This document shows positions 33,167-41,769 of a stretch of 64,000 bases of DNA, piece by piece; the stretch's first letter is position 1, and each line of letters starts with the position of its first letter. The DNA is from Pseudomonas azotoformans (GTDB taxonomy: Bacteria; Pseudomonadota; Gammaproteobacteria; Pseudomonadales; Pseudomonadaceae), in contig NZ_LT629702.1 in NCBI RefSeq assembly GCF_900103345.1, positions 3,100,001 to 3,164,000 of the forward strand. The letters are read 5' to 3'. Made by a program: the position numbers and the translations under genes. The notes under the pieces are model-generated. The model did no database searches, was not told where the DNA came from, and saw nothing but the letters and a program-made list of their open reading frames with translations.

Positions 33167-34138
33167 ATGGGTAGAGTTGTTGCGGCCGCCGTCTACAGCG
33201 CCGGTAAGAAAGTTTCGGATATCACCCTCGACGAAGGCGCGGCCTGGGCCGCCAAACCCGATCACTTTGTGTGGATCGGCCTGGAAGAACCCAACGCCCA
33301 GGAGCTGGCCAACCTGCAACGCCAGTTCAACCTGCATGAACTGGCCATCGAAGACGCCCTGGAAAAACACAGCCGCCCCAAACTGGAAACCTTCGGCGAT
33401 GCACTGTTTATCGTCACCTACTCACCGGTGCGCGAGAACGGCAAGCTGGAGTTTATCGAAACCCATATTTTTGCCGGCAACGGCTACATCATCACCGCCC
33501 GCAATGGGCACTCGGCGTCCTACGGCTTTGTGCGCCAGCGTTGTGAGGCGCGGCCGTTGTTGCTGGAGCATGGGGAAGATTTCGTACTCTATGCGCTGCT
33601 GGATTTCGTCACCGAGAACTACCAGCCGGTGAGCGAAGCGATCCACGCCGAGATCGATGAACTGGAGCGCAACGTGTTGTGCAGTTCGTTGAGCGAGCGC
33701 GATATCCAGAACCTCCACGGGCTGCGCCGCGATGTGCTGCGGCTCAAGCGTTATGTGGCGCCGATGGTGGAGATCAGCCAGGAGCTGCAGAAGCTCAGCT
33801 TCCCGTTCATCGACAAGAACATGCGCCCGTATTTCCGTGACGTGCAGATTCACGTGACGCGGCAGATGGAAGACCTCACCACCCTGCGCGATATCGCCAG
33901 CCAGACCATCGAAATCGGTGTGTTACTGGAGGCTTCGCGCCAGAGCGTGGTGCAGCGCAAGTTCGCCGCGTGGGCGGCGATCCTCGCATTCCCCACCGCG
34001 GTGGCGGGAATTTATGGGATGAACTTCCAGAACATGCCCGAGCTGCAATGGCACTACGGCTATTTTGCGGTGCTCGGGTTTATTGCGACGGGTTGCACGG
34101 GGTTGTGGGCCAGTTTCAAACGGTCGGGTTGGCTTTAA
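33167..34138 (+). CDS. CorA-family magnesium/zinc transporter
   Basis: A 323-residue CorA/ZntB-type protein: a long cytoplasmic N-terminal funnel domain with many acidic residues, and a coiled helix up to VVQRKFAAW. Then come two C-terminal membrane helices with the diagnostic YGMNFQNMPE loop (GMN motif) between them. It forms a pentameric channel for divalent cations; whether Mg, Zn or Co is favoured cannot be read from sequence. Its 3' end overlaps the convergent amidotransferase gene by 4 bases. Confidence 0.93.
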   Translation: MGRVVAAAVYSAGKKVSDITLDEGAAWAAKPDHFVWIGLEEPNAQELANLQRQFNLHELAIEDALEKHSRPKLETFGDALFIVTYSPVRENGKLEFIETHIFAGNGYIITARNGHSASYGFVRQRCEARPLLLEHGEDFVLYALLDFVTENYQPVSEAIHAEIDELERNVLCSSLSERDIQNLHGLRRDVLRLKRYVAPMVEISQELQKLSFPFIDKNMRPYFRDVQIHVTRQMEDLTTLRDIASQTIEIGVLLEASRQSVVQRKFAAWAAILAFPTAVAGIYGMNFQNMPELQWHYGYFAVLGFIATGCTGLWASFKRSGWL

Positions 34139-34860
34139 ACCTGAGCTTCGGACTTGTGCGCCACAAACCGCATCATCCATTCCGCCACGGTTGCACCGTG
34201 GTGGTCGCGCTCAAGGCTGGCTACGCCGTTTGTGTAGACCTTTTCACCCAGGGTTGTCTGAAGAATCTCCAACAACTCGCGGGAATAGTCGTGGACAAAC
34301 TCCGGGTGGCCCTGGAAGCACAGCACCTGGTCGCCGATGTGGTAGGCCGCGAACGGGCAAAACGCGCTGGAGGCGATGACCGTGGCATTCTCCGGCAGCG
34401 TGGTCACCTGGTCCTGATGGCTGATCAATAGGGTCAGTTCCGGCACTTCGGGGCTCATCCAAGGGGCCTTGGCATCGAGCTGGTAGTCGTGGATGCCCAT
34501 GCCCCAGCCCTGGCCGGCGCGCTCGGCCTTGCCGCCCAGCAACAGTGCCAGCAATTGATGACCGAAGCAGATACCTAGCAGCTTGTCGCCGCGTTCGTAG
34601 CGGTCGAGCAGGTAGGTCTTGAGGGTCTGGATCCATGGGTCAGTGCCGAAGGAGTCGGCCTTGCTGCCGGTGACCAGGTACGCGTCGAACACTTCGTCGT
34701 CCGACGGGTACTCACCGTTCACCACGTTGTACACCACGAACTCGGCGGGAATCGGCTGCTTGGCGAACAGGCGCTTGAACATCTGCCCGTACCCTTGGTA
34801 TTGATCGATCAAGCCTGGACGCAGGATATCGGTTTCCAGGATACAGACGCGTAGCGACAT
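34135..34860 (-). CDS. class I glutamine amidotransferase-like protein
   Basis: A 241-residue stand-alone GATase1 domain. LLGICFGHQLLALLLGG near residue 95 contains the nucleophile Cys in GxCxGxQ, and LCFQGHPEF near 185 supplies His-x-Glu. The N terminus has a DAYLVTGSKADSF oxyanion region. It resembles the GuaA-like amidotransferase proteins found near many pathways; the ammonia acceptor is unknown. It stands alone. Confidence 0.87.
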   Translation of the reverse strand: MSLRVCILETDILRPGLIDQYQGYGQMFKRLFAKQPIPAEFVVYNVVNGEYPSDDEVFDAYLVTGSKADSFGTDPWIQTLKTYLLDRYERGDKLLGICFGHQLLALLLGGKAERAGQGWGMGIHDYQLDAKAPWMSPEVPELTLLISHQDQVTTLPENATVIASSAFCPFAAYHIGDQVLCFQGHPEFVHDYSRELLEILQTTLGEKVYTNGVASLERDHHGATVAEWMMRFVAHKSEAQV

Positions 34861-34943
34861 AAAAAATACCTGACACGGTGATGGGAATATTGCACACCCC
34901 AGAGCCTGCCCTGAAATACCCCTTCAAGGCAAGCCCCCCTGCT

Positions 34944-37091
34944 TCACCGGAACACTTCACCCTGCGCCGCTTTCTCCAGCAACAACCCCGGCGGCGTGAA
35001 ACGTTCGCCATACTGCTCCGCCAGGTAGCGGGCGCGGGCGATAAAGTCGTTCAGCCCATATTGGTTGATGAACTGCAACGCGCCGCCGCTCCAGGCCGCA
35101 AAGCCAATGCCGAAAACAGACCCCACATTCGCGTCGGCCGTGGACATCAACACCCCCTCTTCCAAACAGCGCACCGTCTCGATCGCCTGGATAAACAGCA
35201 GGCGGTCGCGTACATCCTGCGGCGAGATGCGTTGACCGGGCCGTTCAAAGCGGCTTTTCAACTCCGGCCACAGGTACTTTTGCCCGCCGCTGGGGTACTC
35301 ATAGAAACCGCCTCCCGCCGCCTTGCCCACGCGCTTGTATTCGTTGACCAACAGATCAATCACCGCCGTCGCCGGATGCGCAGGCAGCGCCTTGCCCTCC
35401 GCCTGCAGGTCCTTGGCCGTCTGCTGTCGGATATGGCTCATCAGGCTGAGGGACACTTCGTCAGACACCGCCAACGGCCCCACCGGCATGCCGGCCTTGC
35501 GCGCTTCGGTCTCGATCATCGGTGCGGCCACGCCTTCACCGAGCATGGCGATGCCTTCGTTAGTAAAGGTGCCGAACACCCGTGAAGTGAAGAAGCCACG
35601 GCTGTCATTAACCACGATCGGGGTTTTCTTGATTTGCAGGACAAAATCGAAACCACGGGCCAGGGTTTCGTCACTGGTGCGCGCGCCCTTGATGATTTCC
35701 ACCAGGGGCATCTTGTCCACCGGGCTGAAGAAGTGCAGGCCGATGAACTTGGCTTGCTCCGGCACTGCCGTGGCCAGGCCGCTGATGGGCAAGGTGGAGG
35801 TATTGGAGGCGATCACAGCGTCGGCGCCGACCACGCTTTGCGCAGCGGCCGAGACCTTGGCCTTGAGTTCACGATCTTCGAATACCGCTTCGATGATCAA
35901 GTCGCAACCCGCCAGGTCGGTATCGGAGTCCGTAGGACGAATCCGCGCCAAAATGGTTTCCCGCTGCTCGGCGGTCAATTGCCCACGGCTGACCTTCTTG
36001 TCCAGCAGCGCAGCTGAATGCGCCTTGCCCTTCTCGGCGGCCGCCAGGTTGATGTCCTTGAGCACCACCTCGATACCGGCGCTGGCGCTGACATAGGCAA
36101 TGCCCGCCCCCATCATCCCGGCGCCCAGCACACCGACTTTGCGCGTGACATACGGTGCAAACCCTTGCGGTCGCGAGCTGCCGGCGTTGATCTCGTTAAG
36201 CTGGAACCAGAAAGTGCCGATCATGTTTTTTGCCACCTGCCCCGTCACCAACTCGGTGAAGTAACGGGTTTCGATCAGGTGCGCGGTGTCGAAGTCCACC
36301 TGGGCGCCTTCAACGGCCGCACAGAGAATTTTCTCCGGGGCGGGGAAACAGCCGTTGGTTTTACTGCGCAAAATCGACGGCGCAATGGCCAGCATCTGCG
36401 CCACTTTTGGGTTCGACGGTGTACCGCCCGGAATCTGGTAGGCCTTGTTGTCCCACGGTTGCCTGGCGTCCGGATTGGCCAGGATCCAGGCGCGGGACTT
36501 GGCCAGCAACTCATCGCGATCCGCCGCCAGCTCGTTGATCAAGCCGGCTTGCAGTGCCTGCTGCGGCCGCACTTTCTTGCCTTCGAGCAAATACGGCAAG
36601 GCCTTTTCCAGCCCCAGCATGCGCACCATGCGCACGACCCCGCCGCCGCCCGGCAGCAGGCCCAGGGTGACTTCCGGCAAGCCCAACTGCACCGACTTGT
36701 CGTCCAGCGCAACGCGGTAATGGCATGCCAGGCAAATCTCCCAACCGCCCCCGAGTGCCGCACCGTTGATAGCGGCCACCACGGGCTTGCCGAGGGTTTC
36801 CAGGCGCCGCAGTTGCGCCTTCAACACCCGCACACCGTCGTAGAAATCCTTGGCGTGGGCCTTGTCGACCTTGATCAGTTCATTGAGGTCGCCACCCGCG
36901 AAAAAAGTCTTCTTCGCCGAGGTAATGACGACGCCGGCGATGCTGTCCCTTTGCGCCTCCAGGCGCTCCACCGTAGCCGCCATGGCCTCGCGGTACACGC
37001 CGTTCATGGTGTTGGCCCTCTGGCCGGGCATGTCGAGGGTCAACACCACGATGCCGTCCTGGCCTTTTTCGTAACGAATGGCTTGGGTCAT
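34944..37091 (-). CDS. trifunctional-type fatty-oxidation protein: enoyl-CoA hydratase/3-hydroxyacyl-CoA dehydrogenase
   Basis: A 715-residue FadB/FadJ-like fusion. The N-terminal crotonase domain has VVITSAKKTFFAGGDL near residue 70 and INGAALGGGWEICLAC near 115. The dehydrogenase starts at VGVLGAGMMGAGIAYVSAS near 320 (NAD-binding) and continues with IASNTSTLPISGLA and GLHFFSPVDKMPLVEI. The C-terminal 3HCDH domains follow (EYKRVGKAAGGGFYEYPSGG). It performs two beta-oxidation steps. AAGGA before ATG 37091 supports that start. It lies 14 bases after the thiolase, forming a fadAB-like operon in thiolase-first order. Close relatives also annotate as FadN-like. Confidence 0.9.
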   Translation of the reverse strand: MTQAIRYEKGQDGIVVLTLDMPGQRANTMNGVYREAMAATVERLEAQRDSIAGVVITSAKKTFFAGGDLNELIKVDKAHAKDFYDGVRVLKAQLRRLETLGKPVVAAINGAALGGGWEICLACHYRVALDDKSVQLGLPEVTLGLLPGGGGVVRMVRMLGLEKALPYLLEGKKVRPQQALQAGLINELAADRDELLAKSRAWILANPDARQPWDNKAYQIPGGTPSNPKVAQMLAIAPSILRSKTNGCFPAPEKILCAAVEGAQVDFDTAHLIETRYFTELVTGQVAKNMIGTFWFQLNEINAGSSRPQGFAPYVTRKVGVLGAGMMGAGIAYVSASAGIEVVLKDINLAAAEKGKAHSAALLDKKVSRGQLTAEQRETILARIRPTDSDTDLAGCDLIIEAVFEDRELKAKVSAAAQSVVGADAVIASNTSTLPISGLATAVPEQAKFIGLHFFSPVDKMPLVEIIKGARTSDETLARGFDFVLQIKKTPIVVNDSRGFFTSRVFGTFTNEGIAMLGEGVAAPMIETEARKAGMPVGPLAVSDEVSLSLMSHIRQQTAKDLQAEGKALPAHPATAVIDLLVNEYKRVGKAAGGGFYEYPSGGQKYLWPELKSRFERPGQRISPQDVRDRLLFIQAIETVRCLEEGVLMSTADANVGSVFGIGFAAWSGGALQFINQYGLNDFIARARYLAEQYGERFTPPGLLLEKAAQGEVFR

Positions 37092-37105
37092 GACAAGTTC
37101 CTTGG

Positions 37106-38311
37106 TCAGAGGCGTTCGATAATGGTGGCGATGCCCATGCCACCACCGACACACAGGGTGGCCAGGCCATAGCGCTGCTGGCGTACTTCGAGTTCATCGA
37201 GCAGGGTGCCGAGGATCGCGCAGCCGGTCGCCCCCAACGGGTGCCCCATGGCGATCGAGCCGCCGTTGACGTTCACGCGAGCGGCGTCAATGCCCATATC
37301 CTTGATGAACTTGAGCACTACCGAGGCAAACGCTTCGTTGACCTCGAACAGGTCAATGTCTTCAACGCGCAGGCCGGCCTTGGCCAGGGCCTTGCGCGTA
37401 GCGGGCGCAGGGCCGGTGAGCATGATGGTCGGGTCGGTGCTGGTGACCGCTGTGGCAACGATACGCGCGCGCGGTTGCAGGCCCAGCTCGCGCCCCTTGG
37501 CTTCGGAGCCGATCAACATCAGCGCGGCGCCATCGACGATGCCGGAACTGTTGCCGGGGGTGTGTACGTGGTGGATGCGTTCTACGTGGCTGTAGACACG
37601 CAACGCGGTGGCATCGAAGCCCATCTGCCCCATCATTTCGAAACTCGGCTTGAGCTTGCCGAGGCCTTCAAGGGTGGAGTCGCCGCGAATGAATTCGTCA
37701 TGGTCCAGCAGTACGATGCCATTCTGGTCCTGCACCGCGATCAGCGATTTGTTGAAGGAACCCTCCGCACGCGCCCTCGCCGCTTTCTGCTGGGAATGCA
37801 GGGCAAAGGCGTCGACGTCCTCGCGGGTGAAACCTTCCAGGGTGGCGATCAGGTCCGCGCCAATGCCCTGCGGGGTGAAGTGACTGTGCATATTGGTCTG
37901 CGGGTCGAGCACCCAGGCGCCACCGTCACTGCCCATGGGCACGCGGGACATGGACTCGACACCGCCGACCACCACCAGGTCCTCGAAGCCGGAGCGGACT
38001 TTCATCGCCCCCAGGTTGACCGCTTCCAGGCCTGACGCGCAGAAGCGGTTGACCTGCACCCCGGCGACGCTGATGTCCCAGTCCGCCACCAGCGCGGCGG
38101 TCTTGGCGATGTCGGCGCCCTGGTCGCCTACCGGGGTCACGCAGCCGAGCACGATGTCGTCCACCTGGTGGGTGTCCAAGTCACTGCGCCGGGCCAGCGC
38201 CGTGAGCAGGCCGGCTACCAGGTTCACCGGCTTGACGCTGTGCAGGGCACCGTCCGGCTTGCCTTTGCCACGGGGGGTGCGTATTGCATCAAAGATCAAC
38301 GCTTGGGTCAT
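37106..38311 (-). CDS. acetyl-CoA C-acyltransferase (thiolase)
   Basis: A 401-residue thiolase. [13 protein letters not shown] near residue 88 carries the nucleophile Cys. [13 protein letters not shown] near 350 and [12 protein letters not shown] near 388 supply the His and the second Cys. It cleaves 3-ketoacyl-CoA at the end of a beta-oxidation round. GAGGAC before the ATG is a good ribosome-binding site. With the downstream dehydrogenase gene it forms one operon. Confidence 0.93.
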   Translation of the reverse strand: MTQALIFDAIRTPRGKGKPDGALHSVKPVNLVAGLLTALARRSDLDTHQVDDIVLGCVTPVGDQGADIAKTAALVADWDISVAGVQVNRFCASGLEAVNLGAMKVRSGFEDLVVVGGVESMSRVPMGSDGGAWVLDPQTNMHSHFTPQGIGADLIATLEGFTREDVDAFALHSQQKAARARAEGSFNKSLIAVQDQNGIVLLDHDEFIRGDSTLEGLGKLKPSFEMMGQMGFDATALRVYSHVERIHHVHTPGNSSGIVDGAALMLIGSEAKGRELGLQPRARIVATAVTSTDPTIMLTGPAPATRKALAKAGLRVEDIDLFEVNEAFASVVLKFIKDMGIDAARVNVNGGSIAMGHPLGATGCAILGTLLDELEVRQQRYGLATLCVGGGMGIATIIERL

Positions 38312-38701
38312 GACGTCCTCGAACCAGTGTGCATGTGTGCCCTACCTTAGGCCCGATTGACACGGTTTCAATGACGGATGCGCTCATTGCTTTTGACCCC
38401 CTCGCTCGGACGAACGGTAGGCACCTGAGGTAATCACCTGATTAATCGTTTTAGCTGTCTAGCCAAGGCATTGGCGCCAAGATGGCGATATGCCTCATGC
38501 CTTTTTAAGCTGAAATTCTGATTAGCTGATATGAAATGAGTCTAAGCCGCGAAGAACGAGGGCTCTAAGGTTGAATCAGTAAGAAGTTGCTGCCGGGTTT
38601 TGCTGGAGCAACTGTAAGAAAAGCGACACGTCATCTCGCCATACTGAAATAAGACCGGCACGCATTTGACGCTCAGGAATAACAACAAAAGGCAGTCAGC
38701 C
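38312..38701. promoter_or_regulatory. intergenic region upstream of thiolase operon and 38702 small gene
   Basis: This 390-base gap separates divergent transcripts. No gene is seen. The half near the small gene has AT-rich stretches and GCGACACGTCAT-like patches, but no motif is certain. No good CAAAC-N4-GTTTG PsrA-type box was seen here. Confidence 0.35.
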
Positions 38702-38797
38702 ATGTTCAAACATTCGAAAGTACGTCAGGCGGGACTCATTCTGTTCGCCACCACACTGATTCTGATCTTGCCCAATTTGACCAAGGTCATTGGGTGA
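38702..38797 (+). CDS. 31-residue small membrane protein
   Basis: Codes for MFKHSKVRQAGLILFATTLI and ends LPNLTKVIG: a short basic start, then one hydrophobic helix. An AAGGCAG lies 8-9 bases before the ATG. The single-helix small-protein layout with a basic N terminus and no frame decay suggests a real, translated gene. It seems to be its own transcript, upstream of the cytochrome gene. Function unknown. Confidence 0.55.
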   Translation: MFKHSKVRQAGLILFATTLILILPNLTKVIG

Positions 38798-38956
38798 CCC
38801 CCCAACGCCACATTCCGTGCATTCACAGCACCGGGTCTGCAGCTTTTGGCAGCGCCTGCCAGGACATTGCGCATAGCGGTCCGGCAGGGGCTGCCTTTTT
38901 GCGCGCCGATTTCCGGTATCGTTAGCTTAAACAGCCCTTTGATTCGAGCCTGCGTC

Positions 38957-39763
38957 TTGAAATCCATCCTCGCCCTCCTCGCCCTGCTGATCGCGCTTCC
39001 TGCTGCAGCCGCGCAATTGACCATCGAACTCGACCATTCCCGCAAGACCTGGCAGACGGCCGACTTGCTCAAGCACCCGCAAGCACAGACGGTGCAGATT
39101 GTCGATGACGTCTCCTACAAGCGCAGCATGAGTTATCGCGCAGTGCCGCTGGCCGTACTCCTACCGGGTTTGAAACCTGAGAGCCATCTGCAAGCGGTTG
39201 CCCTGGATGGATTCGCCGCCGAACTCACCGCCGCGCCGTTGCTGGAACAACAGGGTGCACGTGCTTGGCTGGCGGTGGAGGACCCTGCTCAACCCTGGCC
39301 GGCGCTGGCAGATGGCAAACCGAGTGCCGGGCCGTTCTACCTGGTATGGACTGACCCGCAAGCCGGGGCTATCAGCCCTGAGCAGTGGCCGTTCCAGATC
39401 TCCGGGATCAAGCAGTTGAAGACGGTGGCGGAGCGCTTTCCGGCGTTGTTGCCGGATCCGAAGCTGGCGGCCAATGACCCGATCAACCAGGGTTTTGCCC
39501 TGTTCCAGAAAAATTGCCTGGCGTGTCACCGCCTCAATGGCGCCGGAGACGCCCAGGTCGGACCGGACCTGAATATCCCCTACAACCCCACCGAGTATTT
39601 TGGCGGTGATTTCCTCAAGCGCTATATCCGCAACCCGCAGAGTTTGCGGCATTGGCCACAGGCGAAGATGCCGGCGTTCGCGGCCAGTGTGTTGCCGGAC
39701 GGTGAACTGGATTTATTGGTGGGGTATTTGAAGCATATGGCGGGGCGCAAACAGCAACCTTAA
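38957..39763 (+). CDS. periplasmic c-type cytochrome
   Basis: A 268-residue exported protein. The signal peptide KSILALLALLIALPAAAAQ begins at the TTG at 38957. A middle domain with no heme motif follows, then KNCLACHRLNGAG (CxxCH heme-binding) near residue 187 and KMPAF near 243 (distal Met ligand). This fits a class I cytochrome c with an extra N-terminal domain. No ATG start is available near the signal peptide, so TTG is the likely start. It carries electrons in the periplasm; the partner is unknown. Confidence 0.85.
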   Translation: MKSILALLALLIALPAAAAQLTIELDHSRKTWQTADLLKHPQAQTVQIVDDVSYKRSMSYRAVPLAVLLPGLKPESHLQAVALDGFAAELTAAPLLEQQGARAWLAVEDPAQPWPALADGKPSAGPFYLVWTDPQAGAISPEQWPFQISGIKQLKTVAERFPALLPDPKLAANDPINQGFALFQKNCLACHRLNGAGDAQVGPDLNIPYNPTEYFGGDFLKRYIRNPQSLRHWPQAKMPAFAASVLPDGELDLLVGYLKHMAGRKQQP

Positions 39764-39798
39764 ACATCCGGTGGTGAACGCGTTGTGGCGAGCGGGCT

Positions 39799-39940
39799 TG
39801 CTGTGGTGAGCGGGCTTGCCCCGCGCTGGGCTGCGCAGCAGCCCTGATCAAGCAGAATGCGGTGTGTCAGGAGTTTCTTCGGTTCCTGGTTTTGGGGCTG
39901 CTGCGCAGCCCAGCGCGGGGCAAGCCCGCTCACCACAGCA
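39799..39940. repeat. long inverted repeat with 46-base arms
   Basis: TGCTGTGGTGAGCGGGCTTG begins a left arm of about 46 bases, and its complement ends at 39940 with CCACAGCA. The arms also contain CTGGGCTGCGCAGCAGCCC-type sequence. It is a longer, different cousin of the REP pairs. Confidence 0.85.
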
Positions 39941-39992
39941 AATCTGCTCACCACAACAAATCTGCTCACCACAACAAGTCCGCCAGCCACAA
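39939..39992. repeat. tandem 18-base repeat
   Basis: CAAATCTGCTCACCACAA is repeated at 39939 and 39957, with a degenerate third copy to about 39992. The unit resembles the end of the right arm of the inverted repeat, so it probably grew by slippage from it. Confidence 0.75.
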
Positions 39993-40014
39993 CACCCCGC
40001 TCGCCGCAACCGAA

Positions 40015-40818
40015 TCATTGCTGCTGGACGGAAATCACCGGCGTCGGCGCCACGAACACCTTCGCATGCATCTGCTCATGCCCCCCGCCCCGGCGCATGC
40101 CGCGCACCGGGCAAGCGTCTAGGTAATCCAGCCCCACCGCCAGCTTCAAGTGCCGCTCCGGGCGGGCCAGCTGGTTGGTCACGTCAAAGCTGTACCAGGC
40201 GTCATCCAGCCAGGCTTCGGCCCAGGCGTGGCTGGCCAGGTGCGTGCTGTCCTCGGTGTACAAATACCCCGACACATACCGCGCAGGAATGCCCAGGCTA
40301 CGTGCACAGGCCAGGAACGCGTGGGTGTGGTCCTGGCACACGCCCGCACGGCCGGCGAAGGCCTGGGCGGCGCAGGTGTCGACCTCGGTCGCGCCGGGCG
40401 TGTAGACCATCGCCTGGTTCAGTGCGTGCATCAAGTCGATCAACGCCGTACGGTCACGCCGTTGATGGCAGTGCTGTTCGGCAAAACCGCGCAGGGCTTC
40501 ATCGGGTTCGGTCAGGCGCGTGCACCGCAGGAACGGGAACGCCGATTGGCTCTCATGCTCGGCCTCGCGCAGCTCATCGATGTCCACCTGGCCACGCGCC
40601 CCAATGATGATGGCGTCGTGGGGCTCATCCAGGGTCAGCACATGCAGGATGTTGCCGAACGGGTCCACCTGGGCACGCACCGGGCGTGGCAGGTCGAGTT
40701 GCCAACTGAGTACATGCTGGCGCTCGCTGTCATGGGGCGTGAGGCGCAGGTACTGAATGCTGGCGCGCACCTGGTCTTCGTAGTGGTAGGTGGTTTCGTG
40801 GCTGATGGAGAGTCTCAT
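40015..40818 (-). CDS. transglutaminase-like protein
   Basis: A 267-residue bacterial transglutaminase-like protein. GVCQDHTHAFLACARSLGIP near residue 160 supplies the Cys, ASHAWAEAWL near 200 the His, and WYSFDVTN near 215 the Asp. The start overlaps the alpha-E gene stop by 4 bases. In many bacteria this gene follows alpha-E and circularly permuted ATP-grasp genes; the trio probably makes or modifies a peptide, with no product known. Confidence 0.88.
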   Translation of the reverse strand: MRLSISHETTYHYEDQVRASIQYLRLTPHDSERQHVLSWQLDLPRPVRAQVDPFGNILHVLTLDEPHDAIIIGARGQVDIDELREAEHESQSAFPFLRCTRLTEPDEALRGFAEQHCHQRRDRTALIDLMHALNQAMVYTPGATEVDTCAAQAFAGRAGVCQDHTHAFLACARSLGIPARYVSGYLYTEDSTHLASHAWAEAWLDDAWYSFDVTNQLARPERHLKLAVGLDYLDACPVRGMRRGGGHEQMHAKVFVAPTPVISVQQQ

Positions 40819-41765
40819 GCCGCCTCCAGGTAGGAACTGTAGATGGCGTCGCCTAACTGGCGGACCAAAGGAATAAAGTCGGTCAGCCAGGCGTGCAGGC
40901 CTTCCTCAAGGATTTCATCGATGGCGGTAAAGCGCAGGCGCGCGTCCATCTCGGCGGCCAGGCGCTGGGCCGGGCGGCCGTTGATGCCAGGCAGGCTGGC
41001 GAGGATCTGGTCGATCTCTTCACTGCAGGCCCGCAGTGAGCGTGGCACATCGGCGCGCAACAGCAGCAACTCGGCGACTTGCCGTGCGCCAGGCGCATCG
41101 CGATAAATCTCGGTGTAGGCCTCGAACGACGACAAGGCGCGCAGCAAGGCGCTCCATTGATAGTAGGCGTGGGCCGTGCCATCGGTGACAGCCTCGGCGC
41201 GGTCACCGGCCATCTCATAGCGGGCGTCCAGCAGGCGCAACGTGTTGTCGGCCCGTTCGATAAAGGTGCCCAGGCGGATAAACCGGAAAGCATCGTTGCG
41301 CATGATGGTGCCGTAGGTGGCACCACGGAACAGATGGGAGCGCTCCTTGACCCACTCGCAGAACCGGCTCATGCCATAACGGCTCAGGCCCTGCTGGGCG
41401 ATATCCCGAATATCCAGCCAGGTGGCGTTGATGTTTTCCCACATGTCGGCGGTAATTCGCCCACGCACCGCATGGGCGCTGGCCCGCGCGGCGCCGAGAC
41501 AACTGTAGATGCTGGCCGGGTTGGCCGCGTCCAGCGCGAAAAAGTGCAACAGGCGTTCGGCGTGCAATTCGCCGTGGCGCTCGTGGTAATCCTCCAGGGT
41601 GCCGGTAATCAATAGCGGCATGGCCAGTTCATGCAGGCCGTCGCCGCGCCCATCCTGGGGCATCAGTGACAGCGAATAGCTGACGTCGAGCATGCGTGCG
41701 AGGTTTTCCGCACGCTCCAGGTAGCGCGACATCCAGTACAGATCCGAGGCAGTTCTACTCAACAT
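40815..41765 (-). CDS. alpha-E domain protein
   Basis: A 316-residue alpha-helical protein of the alpha-E family: LSRTASDLYWMSRYLERAEN at the start, with WLDIRDIAQQGLSRYG and FIRLGTFIERADNTLRLLDA in the middle. The family has no known fold-based activity, but genes for it nearly always sit beside permuted ATP-grasp and transglutaminase genes. Here it lies between them: 4 bases after the ATP-grasp stop codon, and overlapping the transglutaminase start. Confidence 0.88.
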   Translation of the reverse strand: MLSRTASDLYWMSRYLERAENLARMLDVSYSLSLMPQDGRGDGLHELAMPLLITGTLEDYHERHGELHAERLLHFFALDAANPASIYSCLGAARASAHAVRGRITADMWENINATWLDIRDIAQQGLSRYGMSRFCEWVKERSHLFRGATYGTIMRNDAFRFIRLGTFIERADNTLRLLDARYEMAGDRAEAVTDGTAHAYYQWSALLRALSSFEAYTEIYRDAPGARQVAELLLLRADVPRSLRACSEEIDQILASLPGINGRPAQRLAAEMDARLRFTAIDEILEEGLHAWLTDFIPLVRQLGDAIYSSYLEAA

Positions 41766-41769
41766 GGCA

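Noticed and set aside
36018..37172. A long plus-strand frame opposite the fad-like gene
   Set aside because: Low-complexity His/Arg/Gln-rich translation typical of antisense frames. The minus-strand gene has clear motifs.
38312..38701. PsrA box before the thiolase operon
   Set aside because: GGTTTC is present near 38358, but the matching half with correct spacing was not found.
39939..39992. Possible CRISPR array
   Set aside because: The units are tandem without spacers and only 18 bases long.
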